This document shows, piece by piece, positions 43,151 through 55,309 of a stretch of DNA of 64,000 bases. Where the stretch lies: positions 16,654,348-16,718,347 of the forward strand of contig OX243825.1 in NCBI GenBank assembly GCA_945859605.1. Direction: 5' to 3'. Source of the DNA: Lumbricus rubellus. Taxonomy: Eukaryota; Annelida; Clitellata; Crassiclitellata; Lumbricidae. Positions within the stretch are counted from its first letter, which is position 1. Every line of letters starts with the position of its first letter. The notes under the pieces are model-generated. The model was not told the DNA's origin and did no database searches. It worked only from the letters and a program-made list of their open reading frames with translations. Made by a program: the position numbers and the translations under genes.

Positions 43151-43437
43151 GCTTATTATTAAGTATGGTTCTGCTAACAATGCGAAGATGACGACTACAA
43201 GTACACAATGTTTCAGAAAGCAAGCCAGCACTCGAGATGCCTCACGTTTAGATCTATTGTTTCCTGCACGCCCACTTCTTTGTCAGCGTCAAAGACAACA
43301 GCAATGCATTATTACTTACACGTGCGCACTCACACGCGCACTCGCACAAAGAAGTACGCACACGCGCACAGGAAGATAGAAGTAGGCCTAGGCCCCAATT
43401 AACGTATTATATTATATTATTAGGTACATAGGCCTAT

Positions 43438-43540
43438 ATTTATATATATATATAATTATATATATATATATATATATATATGTCACAGCGCCACCCATTG
43501 ATATGAGCAGCATTATATATATATATATATATATATATAT
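43438..43540. repeat. (AT)n microsatellites
   Basis: Two long (AT)n runs, about 43440-43480 and 43513-43540, flank the first arm of the 34-bp inverted repeat at 43482-43515. Confidence 0.85.
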
Positions 43541-43613
43541 GGGGCTTACATGACTCGATCTGACATACTTTGGTCTCCCTAATGCTGCTCATATCAATGG
43601 GTGGCGCTGTGAC
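43482..43613. repeat. Perfect 34-bp inverted repeat with AT loop
   Basis: 43482-43515 (GTCACAGCGCCACCCATTGA then TATGAGCAGCATTA) is exactly the reverse complement of 43580-43613. The 64-bp loop includes (AT)n. No target duplication was identified; it could be a miniature element end pair or a structured RNA. Confidence 0.85.
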
Positions 43614-43671
43614 AACTCGGAGACCTGCACTGTTAGTAGACCTAAGAATGCTGTAGACTGACATGGGCGTC

Positions 43672-43995
43672 CGTACATGGGGGCAAGATGGGACACTTGA
43701 CTCCCCCCCCCCTGGAAAATTGACACCTATTTTTCTAACTACTACCTTTGAGTCATTAACAAATTTCTTCGCATTAAGGAAACTATTCAAATTAAAATGA
43801 TACACAAAATGAAACTGAGAAATTTGCAATAAGAACAGTAAGAAACCTCTTTGAAAAATACATGAATGTTCGTGTTCTTAATTTCCAGCTTTGCATTTTC
43901 AAGTTCTTGTTACCGGTACTAAAACATTTAACCGTGAGTCCGTGACCATCATAAACGTTTTGCACCACCTGCAAAAATTTCTGCGGGCGCCCATG
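43672..43995. mobile_element. hAT-like MITE, family C
   Basis: A 324-bp element with ends CATGGGCGTCCG and the inverse CGGGCGCCCATG and a perfect 8-bp duplication TAGACTGA (43664-43671, 43996-44003). Same family as 9271-9573. Confidence 0.9.
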
Positions 43996-44003
43996 TAGAC
44001 TGA

Positions 44004-47000
44004 ACTTACATGGCGACTACTTTCTCTTGTTTGGACGTTGGCGGCGCTCCTGTCACCTTCTTTCAAATCGTCAAAGAATAACTTAAATAGGAACTCTTAC
44101 ATGTATATTATACATTGTTTTTAAAGTAAATATTTGTTCATGGTCTACATCATTTGATAAATAGTGTGTACCAGATCTAAAATAGGAAGATGCTGCCTGA
44201 AAATCTACGCAAACGGGAAGTGAATGACATCACATTGACGTGGCAGGGAGACCATGACGTAAGCAATGACTCAACGACATCTATTCATTACCTACGCACA
44301 TGGCATTTATTTTCGTCTAATCAATGAACAGGAGTAGATGTAACGCTGAATTGTATAGCGCCATTAAAAATCTATAGACACCAATCACGCTTGTTATAAC
44401 AGGTGACAATAGACCAATGGTCTATAGATAGCTGGTTCATGCACGCGTCATAGACTACATACGCCCACGCACAGCCACATAATCTGCTCGATAGAGGGCC
44501 TAGACAATGAAGGAATCTGACTCAGTGCTTGCCATTGTCTTTGAAGGTGGTCTGCGAATAACAAAATTGATTCCATCGACGTTTGGCAGCATAGAATTGC
44601 AGCAACAGCAGCAGCAGCAGCAGCAGCATAGTATTGTTTATGGTGGCAACGTTTGATGCATAGGCAGTGAATCATTTAAATGCAACAAACAATGATTCAT
44701 GTTCAGTACAGGCAGAGCAAAATTTGGTTATTATTAGAACAAAGAGGCGCGGGTAAAAACTTTTTTTTTAGTTCGATAAGTCGCCTTTGTAATTATGGAC
44801 AATAGGGCCTACTGTAGACCTAGTAGTTTGTCCTTAAGAATCAATGAATATTTATTGCACAAAACATGTATCACAGTTGCAGTCATGAATCAACAAGTAG
44901 CCTAGGTTGCAGTGTTAGAAAAGCTAATGATTTTTAAAACAGACCTTGTCCTCTCTTACTTGATTACTATACTTAAACGAGTGTTTGTTACTTCAAAAAA
45001 GTAATCTAGGCTACCTAATTGCCAGCAATAAATAGAACGTAGTGGCATTACTAAAACACTCAATAGTAATATTAGGCTAATAATGGTAACGATAATGGCA
45101 ATAATAATAATCACATTAATACCTCGGGTAAAAAATACTAATAATATTTATAATAATAATGTACCACGAGGCATATAAAGATTATCAATAAATACAAGCA
45201 GAGCAATATTAAAAATGCTTAAAATGAGAGCAGCAATAAAATTTTAAAAAATAACATTAATAATAATGACAGCATGAACAATAATATAATCTCGTAATAT
45301 AATTATTAATTATAACCTATATATACATGTATACTAGTATTAACAGATTATAGTGTGAAGTGCGTATTTATGAAATTAATACATCCCATTGTGAAATAGA
45401 ACCCTTATAAAACAAAGCCCTATAAACAATTAATTACCTTACATAAAACAAAGCCCTTATAAACATCGACCGTATTTTAAAAAAGCCCTGCACCGAAACG
45501 GGCCAAGATATCCTGGCTTTTGCGAACTTAACTTGATATAGCGCCACAATTTGCACCCTGGCAATAAGTAGCCTATAGCTGTAGGCCTAGACCTATGTCA
45601 TCATATGAACAACAATTAGTCAACGTGTTTGCTTTTGTGTTCTTGGAACAAAAACAAATTGAATTTTATTTCATTGAATTATGCATGCACAAATATGACT
45701 TGCAGGAAACTCAGTTTCATAACAAACTACTTGTAGGCCAAGTGGAGTGATCACAATATATAAATTTACGAACAGTGGACGATCCAGCGCATGCGTGTAC
45801 AATGTACATTGCATGAGCACATGTAGCCTACATGTAGGCCTAAGCGTACAATGTACATGTAAGTCTACATGGACACACATGCTGCACAGTTTGCATAGGC
45901 CAAGTTTTTTTCCAGTTCCACGTCTTGGAAATGTTTGTATATAGCCTTTAATCTTTCTCTCCTTGTCTTGATTCTAGGAAACTAATTATTATCTTTAACG
46001 CTGCATGGTCAGATTTCATGACTTCCAAAAACGGCTTCTGCTGGATACCAGAGACTAGAGTCTAAGAGTGTAATATGGCTCTTTAGCATTTCGGCGACCG
46101 TTAAAGGAGGAATGCCTAAAACAATTCGATGATAACTGTGTATACAAAAAACAGCCGACGCAGATTCAGCGGCAGGTAACGATACCGGTACGCAAATGGT
46201 AAGACGGACAAAGAAAATACAGGGACACGAGACAGACAGACAGACAGAAAGACAGACATACAGAGATAGAGACAAAGATAGAGATAGAGATGAATATAGA
46301 GACAGAGACAGAGAGAAATTGAGAGACAGATACAGAAAGAGACAGAGAGACGGGCATAAAAAAGAAACAGAACATGATATAGACATGCAGTGAGACAGAC
46401 ATGTTTATAGACATGCAGACAGACAAACAGCCCTGCAAACAGAGGGACAAAGAAAAGAAAGATACACACAAATATCGTGTAAGCTTATAACGCATCAATA
46501 AAAGTCATTGAATTTCCTCGAAACCACTTTTGCCCACATTCTAAGTATGAGCAAGTAAATTAGATACTTCCAACAGTGCATACAGGCCTGCATGTGCTTC
46601 CATGCATGCATTAATGTATGCTACATTTACTCCAAGTATTTATTTTTTTAAACGATTCTAATAAAGCCACTTTGTCAAAATATCGGAATACGTCTAAACA
46701 AATTAGAAAGCATGCTGAGATAATGTACTTTACAAAGTGGTTCCAGGAATGTGCAAATGATCTTAACAGAGAGACTATTTCCTCTTCCAGCGCTTATCTA
46801 TGACTGTTCATCGCTTCAATGCATTCGCTTTCTGCGACACTTTTCCTATGAACGACGCCATCTTCGAAGGCCAGCCAGTCCAGATCATCGTCCCCGAGTT
46901 TTTGCAAACCCGTGGGAAGGATCATAATTATGTACATCGGGGGAAAATAATAATAATGATGGCAATTTGTATTGCACCTTAGAAATTTATAGTGCGTCTT

Positions 47001-48481
47001 AGCAAGCCATACCACTTGAAGGAAGCCTCACTAGCCAATTCTTGGTTTCAATATAGCATAGAAATAATAATGTTAGTCATCAGGGTGTGACGCCCACAGC
47101 GTATAGCAGCAGTCGTCAGAAGAATATATGAATCGCCGTTGAACCTATAATTGCGACCTTTCATGACCCAGGAAATTGAAAGGTGGATGGATAAACGGGG
47201 TATTGCTTATCTATTATGAGCCGGATTTTCACCATAATAATAGGAAATAAAAATAATAGGCTTATTAGACTGAATGAACGACCTTAGTGTCAGATAAATA
47301 ACTTAGAACGTGCACATGGTTGACATCGAGTAGTATATAATACAGTTAAATACACTGCCAACTCTTTCTTTTAAATAATTTTTGTTTACATTTTTTTAAT
47401 GCTTTTCTTCTAATGTGATTTTGCTATTTGCTCAACTGATTCGCTATTATAATAGCTCTCTGTGTTTTTGCCATCTGTCTTTTATGTTTTTAAACTGGAC
47501 TTTGTCTTTGTCTCAGTTTCCGTCTCTGTCTGTCTGCCTCATTCTTTGCTTCTCTATCGCTGTCTCTGTTTCAGTCGCTCTCTACCTGCATGTGTCTTTC
47601 CCTCTGTGTTTCTGTCCATCCGTTCGTCTGTCTATCTGCATGTATGTATGTCTGCCTGTCTGCTTTTTCTGTATGTTCATACAAGTCATGCTCATATTAT
47701 GTGATGTGAATATACGATGGGCTGGAAGCGTGCAATGAAACTGAACGAGAGAGATGGGGGGGGGGGGGGTGTGATCATGAGTGTGTGCGCGCGCGCGTGT
47801 GTGTGTGAGTGAGTGAGTGAGTGAGTGAGTGAGTGAGAGTGAATGTATGTGGGTGGGAGGACTTGCATGAGAACGACTGGAGAGGACGAGAGAATGATTG
47901 TCTTTAAGGAACCGGTACTAAAGACGGTCTCTGTTCCATCCTGATATCGGAGGTTATTATGGTCGTATATGCATGGCGTCAGCAAGATAATAGCACGAAT
48001 ATTCATTTAATGACCTTTAATGCCGTAGTAATGAACCACGCCTTGAGCTGCAGATGACTATAATAGGCAAAAGCAATTATATAAGTATAGGCTCGTTGAG
48101 AATGACTTCCCAGTCAAGTGAATCACCTATGATAGCATGCATTATATTTATAATATACGCTGTCGGTTCTTTATGCAAATGTATTGTCGTTATTTCCTGT
48201 TGCTCATCAAGGCAGTTTTGTAGCTCACCTAAAGGCTACATAGTACAGTGCATACTGCATAGCCGCTGTGTTACATGTATGTTGACTTGTTTGATTTGTA
48301 TTTATATAAATCGATTTGCAATGAGAAAATTGGTTTTTTGTTTGATCATGTTTCGATTTGTATCGAATAAAGTGCATTTGTATTGAATTAAATAAAAATT
48401 GAATTGCATTGGAATAATTTAGTTTCTATTAAATTTGTTTGATTTTTATTGAATTAAGTGCATTTGCACTCTGTGCTGGCC
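44004..48481. other. 4.5-kb gene-poor stretch
   Basis: I see no exon with a domain signature. Content includes a (CAG)n run (44600-44630), AT-rich low-complexity sequence (45050-45480), a GACA-type tract (46215-46450), and a pyrimidine-rich TCTG/TGTC tract (47500-47680). A G-run with (TG)n, (CG)n and (TGAG)n lies at 47755-47840. Apparent ORFs of 100-125 aa over these tracts are repeat translations. Confidence 0.5.
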
Positions 48482-48629
48482 TAGCGCTTAAAGTGTAAAG
48501 AAAATAAGTGCCTGGGCGACCCTTACCTTTCCAGGCTGTGCTGGCCTAATAAGTGGCAGGACGGTATTCAGATTTTAAAATAAGTTGGTGGACGCCGTCC
48601 ATGACCGTCCTGTCACACTTTAAACCCTG
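48482..48629. mobile_element. hAT-like MITE, family A (degenerate)
   Basis: Left end TAGCGCTTAAAGTGTAAAG, right end CACACTTTAAACCCTG. The interior GGCAGGACGGT and GACGCCGTCCATGACCGTCC match the copies at 998-1174 and 37961-38552. The target duplication is not recognisable. Confidence 0.7.
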
Positions 48630-49033
48630 GGTCTAGCCTTAAAGATAACTCAAGGACCCGTGACTGTTCTAGTCTGCTCCTTGTGGCCAGGAATTCCTCT
48701 CATAGCAAGTCTCAATAACGATGCTCATCTGCATAAGTGCACGTGTATACTTGCACGTTCAATGTTAACAATAATTGCAAGATCATTGTGACTATCTTGC
48801 TCTATGGCTAGGTATGTAGCTTAGTAGAAATTTTAGAAAGCCATGGACATGTAGAAGCCATGAATTCCGTGATCTTTGTCATTAAATTTTGAATTGAATG
48901 CCATGAATTTCCTCAAGAGCCACGAATTGCTGCGAATTTTTTGTGGAAAATTTCTAGATATACTCTTGAATAATTTGTTGCGATTTTCGCCCAGACATAA
49001 TTGCAGTGACCATTACGGTTGAACTTTTCTAGC

Positions 49034-49213
49034 CTACGGGGCTATTTATAAGGACTTTTTAGAACTACACAACTCCTTCTTTCCTTCCCCATTCTCCATG
49101 GTAAATTACTTCCAATCTGAGGACAATGACCTTTTTGCAAGTTTCAACTGTAGCCTACATAGGTGCTTCTACAACTGCACATTTTGTGTGCAACTGCACT
49201 TTAAAAAGCCCTG
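49034..49213. mobile_element. hAT-like MITE, family B (degenerate)
   Basis: The body matches 30283-30449 in the same orientation (CTCCATGGTAAATTACTTCC, GGACAATGAC, CTACAACTGCACATTTTGTG) and ends TTTAAAAAGCCCTG. The left terminus is eroded and no duplication is seen. Confidence 0.7.
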
Positions 49214-50059
49214 CGTTGATTTCATTTCTCAACCATTAGGATATAATCTTTAAAGATTTTTCCTTATTAATTTTTATCTTCTTTCCTACGACAGAATTTG
49301 TAATGACCAGTTTTGATAGCATGGTCTGTGCACGCATTGGCTGTGATGTTATATCTTGAAGCAAAAATGATTGAAATCTTATAGTCACCGTTCTAAAACG
49401 ATCCAACAACACCTCTTGGAAGTACCGTAAGTACGGCGCTGATGTAGTCACGTGTTGGCACCAAATACCAATTCAATATTTTTTTTGTTTCTTCAAGTAG
49501 TGCAACTAAGCGCCGTCGTGATCAGTGTTGTCAAGCCAAGGCTCTTTTGCACTTTAGCTATGGTGTCCCACTTCCAGACACTTTCAGTGGACGCTCGATC
49601 TTTGTTGAAGTGCTAAATGGTCCGAGATCCCTTTAAGAAGTGGGACAGAAGTGCTTCAAGATAAATTTTCGTGCTTGGCATAGTTCCGAGTGGGCTATCA
49701 AAACACAGGAGGAACTTTGCTGGAAATAAAAATAGAAGGCGCACTACGTGTTTACTTGATAAACTATATGGAAAAGCGATTCGGGGAAAGGGTGTAAGAA
49801 TTCATGCGACTTACAAACAACAATTACAATGTACATATGCTGCGAATGTTGGCGTGCATGTGGTAACAATATCCAACATGTATTATAGCCTTATATATTT
49901 TGAACACATAATTATCATATTATGGTCGTCAGTTCTCGGTGCAAATTGTAAACTGAGGTTCATGGATGCATAAACGTAACACTCTAGTGACCCTAAACTA
50001 GCTAATAGTTTTTTTATGAAACGGTTGCTACGTAGGCTACATAGCCAAAAAATACGAAC

Positions 50060-50468
50060 TGAATTTCAGCCATACATTTAATTGCACGGATGGCGTTCAA
50101 AAATATGTGCATGCGCATCTGAGTAGATATTTTCTGTATCGGGCGCTATATACTGTAAGCGCCCATAATAAGTGTGGACCTATAGGTATGTGCCTAAAGG
50201 TCTGCGAAGTTCATCGACTGTAAGATAGTGAGAGTTAAGAGGCACGTGTTCATGAACTGCAATCTGAATTTCGGCCACACATATAACCGCACGGATGGCG
50301 TTCAAAAATACGCGCATGCGCATCTGAGTATATATTTTCTTAAACGGGCGCTATATAAGTGTCCTAATAAATACGGAACTATAGGTAATATTAGGTATGT
50401 GCCGAAAGGTCTATGAAGTTCATCGACTGTAAGATAGTGAGAGTTAAGAGGCACGTGTTCATGAAGTG
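50060..50468 (+). repeat. Direct duplication of an about 204-bp unit
   Basis: Two adjacent copies (about 50060-50262 and 50264-50468) share TGAATTTC, CGGATGGCGTTCAAAAAT, GCATGCGCATCTGAGTA, GGGCGCTATATA, and TCATCGACTGTAAGATAGTG then AGAGTTAAGAGGCACGTGTTC. The second halves are nearly identical. Confidence 0.85.
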
Positions 50469-50544
50469 CAGAATTCCTTGAAATGATTTTTCTTCATTCG
50501 CAGCTGTGAGCCGCAGTCGAACCGCGAGTCTTGAACCCGGACGG

Positions 50545-51100
50545 CGCCGTGATTGCTGCTGCTGCTGCTGCTGTTGCTGATGCCACAGCTGATGCTGAAT
50601 GGAAGTTATTATTATTGTCGTTTTCGAGATGCTCGACGTATATAGGCTATTATAATAGACATGGCTCCAATTGTCAAGTACAAGAGAATAGATGGACAAA
50701 GACGTTGGAGGATTCGCGAGCGGTTATCGCCGAAGACAGATGGAAGGATGCGCGGAATGAGATGGGGAGGAAGGAATGGGTTAATGAGGAGGGAAGGGAT
50801 TGATTGGTAGGGATAGGGTTGCTGAAGAGGGAAGAAGCTGATGACGAGGGAATAGGTTGATGAGATGGGGAGGGATTGATGACGAGGAAAGGGAGGAAAG
50901 GGATTGATTTCGATTGGTCCGAAGAATGCATGGAATTCGACAGACAAGGTAGAGTGGTTCCGGATGATGATGTTGTCGAGATGCTGCTGCGGGTGCTTAT
51001 CCGTCTTCAGCTGTTGTTGTTGCTGCATGGTAGTGTGATGCTGCTGCTGCTGCTGCTGATGCTGATGATGCTGATGATGCTGGAGGCATTCCACACTCCG
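50545..51100. repeat. CTG/CAG-type microsatellites and GAGG-rich sequence
   Basis: (GCT)n at about 50553-50580, GCTGATGCTGATGATGCT-like repeats at about 51038-51085, with a purine-rich GGAAGGGA segment between. A 274-aa minus-strand frame over this area is Q/H/P/S-rich from the repeats and lacks any domain. Confidence 0.7.
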
Positions 51101-51989
51101 TGGGCGGTCCGTCGTCCTTTCCAGGCATCCCACATCCAAACACACACACACAAACACGCACACACGGCAACGTTTATTATATCCGTTGAATTTAAACGAA
51201 TGGCAATCATTCCAGGATGTTAAACTATGTCGACGATTGAGTGCGCATTTCGCTGGCAATGGGCGATTAGGATCTAAGTCCGATTGCCAATCCCCACCCC
51301 CAATTAATTCCCTCCCCCTTTCCACGCTGACAGACACCCACGAAATCACACACGGGTGTTGAACGAGGCTAACAGGTTCCCGTGGCGAATAAAGCTGCCA
51401 AGAAATCTTCCTTATAGAGGCGCGAGAGACGTGCATAAGAGATATCGTGGAGCTAAATCTCGCTCATCCACGCTTAGTCTTAATCCCACCCGTTGATTCG
51501 ACTTAACGACGTCAAAATTTTATTGTCGTTGAAACGTCTGTAAACAGGGATCAACCTGCATGTAAACGCTGATTTACACTGAATAGGGTGGGTGGGTATG
51601 ATTCCCCACGAAGGGGGAAGGGCGGGGGAACACAGTTCCCAGCAAGTACCCAAATTCTCCGCAAAGTTCAGCAGGATTTGGCGTGAATTTGTGTATTCAG
51701 GCTCCACTCGCAGTAATGATTATAATTGGTCTTGCATTTCGGTTTACTCGTTAGGAGTAGGAGGTGCTCTGTGGGCGCAAAATTGGCGCAAAATTGGCGG
51801 AATTAGGATTGTATGTATACGAGGATTCTCCAGGTCTTAGATTAGCACTCGGCATCTGCGAAGGTTCGGCGAAAGATTCCTGGAATACTTCCCGTCTTGA
51901 TCGGTCCTGAATTTTTAATAGCGGTTTTAATTCCCTTCCTTAGGCTGCAGGTTATAGCGTGGAAATCCAGATGGAATGAGGATTGCACT

Positions 51990-52094
51990 GGAGAAGGTCG
52001 TAAAGAAAAGCGAAATGGTGCAGTGTCCGCGCTGTAATAGGGAGCGCTTCTGAGTAGGTTTCTTGAAGTGGCGCTATAGCAAGTGTTCATACAC
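51990..52094 (+). mobile_element. 5'-truncated SINE
   Basis: GAAAAGCGAAATGGTGCAGTG, then GGGAGCGCTTCTGAGTAGG and CTTGAAGTGGCGCTATAGC, then AAGTGTTCATACACTCACAC. Middle and tail of the SINE family; the tRNA head is missing. Followed by (CA)n. Confidence 0.6.
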
Positions 52095-52959
52095 TCACAC
52101 ACACACACACCACATCTTCGTTATCGACTAGCTGCACTAGCACATACCTTACGATACATGTAGGCCTACATCCCAGCGCTGTATTATTTACCAGTTTGTG
52201 TTGTATAAAAAATATTATAATGTCTTGCGAGTTAGACAGTCACTGGATGACAACTGTAACTATTAGGGTAGGCCTACACGTGCAAAATGCGAGAATGCTT
52301 TACAGTCTTGACTGATCTTACGATTCTGAGCTTGACATTGAACGTGGCCATAACCTTGGCCCTCCCAAATTTGATTTTGATAAAATTCCGGTATACGCCT
52401 GTACAAGTGTACATGCTGCAGGTTGTCGGTATTTCGAATTTTAAGGTGACATCCAGGGCCTAACGAGATGACGTTTGACAATAAGATCCAGGCAATTGAA
52501 GACACGCTAAACATGCAAGCAATGCAGAGTTCTTAAGAGATTTTTCACAGGTGCTGTGTAAGTGTCCTGACCCCAGACACATGATGGCTAATCCGTGCGT
52601 GTGTGCATGATACGGTAAGTGGGTATACGGTAAACGAAGACGGCAGGTGATTTGAAGAGTGCATTGCAAGCGAGAACGGTACGTGTTGAATACCAGAGTG
52701 CTTCTTCAGATCTAGGTCAGACCGTATGAATTCCACACGTGGCCAGGGTATCGTCGGTCTATTGGGGGTGGGGATTGCATTGGCGAGTGTGGATTGCCCA
52801 ATGGTCAGCGTGATGGACTGTGGTCAAGAGTTCTGGATTCAAATCACGCAAGGGAAGAATTCATTGTAGACATTTTGACGCCCCATTGCTGTTGCTGTCA
52901 TAATTTCTATTATATTTATCATTATCAGTAGTAGTTGCTGAATTGTAGTAGTATTGATA

Positions 52960-52983
52960 TTAGTTGTAGCAGCAGTAGCAGTG

Positions 52984-53041
<58 letters not shown>

Positions 53042-53280
53042 CAGCAGCAGCAGCAGTAGTAGTAGTAGTTGTTGTTGCATTGGTATTGGTGGTGGTAGTT
53101 ATATTGGTACTGGTGGTGGTAGTTATATTGGTATTGATGGTTGTAGTTATATTGGTAGTAGTACTAGTAGTGGTTGCTGTAGTTGTGGTAGTGGTGATGG
53201 TAGTGTTCGTGGTGGTGATCATTGTTGCAGTAGTAGTAGCAACAACAACAGCAGCAGCAGTATCAGTAGTATTTGAGTAG
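52960..53280. repeat. (AGT/GTA)n trinucleotide microsatellite with variants
   Basis: An uninterrupted GTA run from about 52985 to 53040, then GCA, then GTTATATTGGTA-type units. Long poly-Ser, poly-Val and poly-Thr frames on both strands are repeat translations. Confidence 0.92.
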
Positions 53281-53749
53281 AGTGATGTACTACGCTCTTT
53301 TAGAGAGTGCATTTGCTGGAACCTCTCAAAGTGATGATAGATTTATGGGAACAACAATGAAAATGAATCATTGATCGATGTATTATTGAAGTTCACACTA
53401 TGACATGGCATGCGCTGGTCAATAGGTTTCTCTATGGTCGGGCTAGGTCCTTTTCACAGCCCATAGAAAGCCCTTAAGTGCGAATCAAAAGACGACCACT
53501 CCCAGATCATGGGCAAAGCATTACTTTGAGTCATTCGGTAAACTATAGTTCGTTCAATATCGCGTGCGACTGACGCATTTTTCGCGTTTTTCAAGTGCTT
53601 TTGACGACCGGTTTCAAACGATTGTATACGAGACCGTGGAAGGAAGTGCCTGCTGCGCCAAGTACGGTGCAGTTGATAGCACACAGTGTCTATCTATAGC
53701 GACGCTATTGTTCAACTACTTTCGACGGCATTCGTGGCATTAATCAACA

Positions 53750-53828
53750 AGTCTCGTCAGATCATTGAAGTCTCGTCAGATCATTGAAGTCTCGTCAGAT
53801 CATTGAAGTCTCTTCAGATCATTGTATT
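53750..53828 (+). repeat. 19-bp tandem repeat, about 4 copies
   Basis: AGTCTCGTCAGATCATTGA repeated with one C/T variant. Confidence 0.85.
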
Positions 53829-53933
53829 CTGACATCTGACATATTATCGCGATGTCTGGCCACGTTGCGTGTGGCTTTATGGTTCAGGAAGTTGTCCGCT
53901 TAACACGAACCTTATCCGTTTAGCATGGGACTC

Positions 53934-54281
53934 AGTCATTGCTCGCACTTTGGCAGTGCCAGTCCCAAGCCGGGATAAAGGAGGAGGTGACACTAATCAT
54001 CTTTGATGTGACACAGTGTCATTAAAGAGTCACACGCAAAGAAAAGAACAGAGGACGGTCGGAGGGAAGGCCGTTCCAAAAAACGCGACCTCTTTGACAT
54101 AAGCTTCACCACTGTTTGCTGTTTGCACTTTGCCAGTGCCAGTCTAAATGTCTAAAGCCTGGAGATAGGAGGAGGGCGACACTAATCATCTTTGAAATGG
54201 CACAGTACCTTTAACCCTTTAATGTCGGAGGGTACAGGATTTCCCATACCATTTACTACCATCTCGGCATTAAAGCGTTAA
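53934..54281 (+). repeat. Diverged about 90-bp direct repeat, second copy ending at a TTAA element
   Basis: GCACTTTGGCAGTGCCAGTC...GGAGGAGGTGACACTAATCAT (53948-54025) recurs as GCACTTTGCCAGTGCCAGTC...GGAGGAGGGCGACACTAATC (54124-54210). The second copy runs directly into the TTAA miniature element at 54211. Confidence 0.7.
54211..54281 (+). mobile_element. 71-bp TTAA miniature element, copy 4
   Basis: TTAACCCTTTAATGTCGGAG ... CTCGGCATTAAAGCGTTAA with TTAA at both ends. Same family and length as copies at 18957, 19049 and 21257; three or four point differences. Confidence 0.85.
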
Positions 54282-54589
54282 ACAGCATGCTGCATTGCTG
54301 CAAGCAGCGCAGCAGGCAAGAATAGACGCTCATCATTTAATTGCTTCATTTGAATGAGAGACAAGGGAAGACGAGGGGAAAGTAAGAAAATGGAAAGTAA
54401 GGGAAAGGGAAAGGAAAAGGGGAAGGGAAAGGGAAAGGAAAGAGGGGGTGGATGGGAGAGACGTAGTGTGTGTTCTAGAGGTGCTGGTGAATTCGCTAGA
54501 TGCCAGTGCTGTAGCTGTCAAAACAGATAGAGTTGGTCGTCAACAATATGATAAGTTTTTAATTTGAGCAGACACACAAGCAGACACAC

Positions 54590-54606
54590 AGACAGACAGG
54601 CAAGGC

Positions 54607-54637
<31 letters not shown>

Positions 54638-54850
54638 GACAGACAGAAAGACAGAGACAGACAGGCAGGCAGGCATGCAGGCAGGCTCACTGACTGACTG
54701 ACTGACTGACTGACTGACTGACTGACTGACTGACTGACTGACTGACTGACTGACTGACTGACTGACTGACTGACTGACTGACTGACTGACTGACTGACTG
54801 ACTGACTGACTGACTTACCTACAGACCGACCGACTGACTGACACACAGAC
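54590..54850 (+). repeat. (GACA)n and (ACTG)n microsatellite
   Basis: (ACAG)n / (GCAG)n followed by about 28 near-perfect ACTG units (54688-54814). The reverse frame reads (SVSQ)n. Confidence 0.93.
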
Positions 54851-55309
54851 ACACACACAGACGGAAGTCAATCATATCCGTGCATGCGACGAAAGAGAAA
54901 TCGTTTGCTAAGGCAATGTTTAGTAATGTTTACCACTGTGGGCGATTGCTAAATATCAGCTGCATTTAGTTTTACTGCTTCAAATGACGCCTATAGGTCT
55001 ACATTCCCACGGATTTATTCTGTGGTTCCGCTTTAATTCGGCCGTTCGTGTAACGAGTTATTCCTCAGTCGGTGTAATTAAAACGTCCTAAAACGCGCCC
55101 GCACAGCAAACGATACCGGGAACTTAAACTTGATGCTCGTTTTCGAGGTCGTGTTTACCATTATTGCTACCGGGAATATATCGCCAAAAAAGCATTGATT
55201 TCGTCCAGTATGTTGATAGTGGATACAGAGATACAAACCCGGTTTCTGAACAGCCCAACGCAGAGTCAAATTAGACCTAATTTACTTCCTAATTAATTAT
55301 AGGCAAGCA

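Noticed and set aside
42588..43231. Long serine/leucine/valine-rich frames of 170-196 aa on the minus strand
   Set aside because: Translation of the GAGAGG/GACA tract; several frames overlap on the same repeat.
50612..51436. 274-aa minus-strand frame
   Set aside because: Composition is dominated by CAG/CTG and GGAAGG repeats (Q/H/P/S-rich) with no domain, splice context or start support.
52839..53312. 157-aa threonine-rich frame and opposing poly-Ser/poly-Val frames
   Set aside because: Pure translation of a trinucleotide microsatellite.
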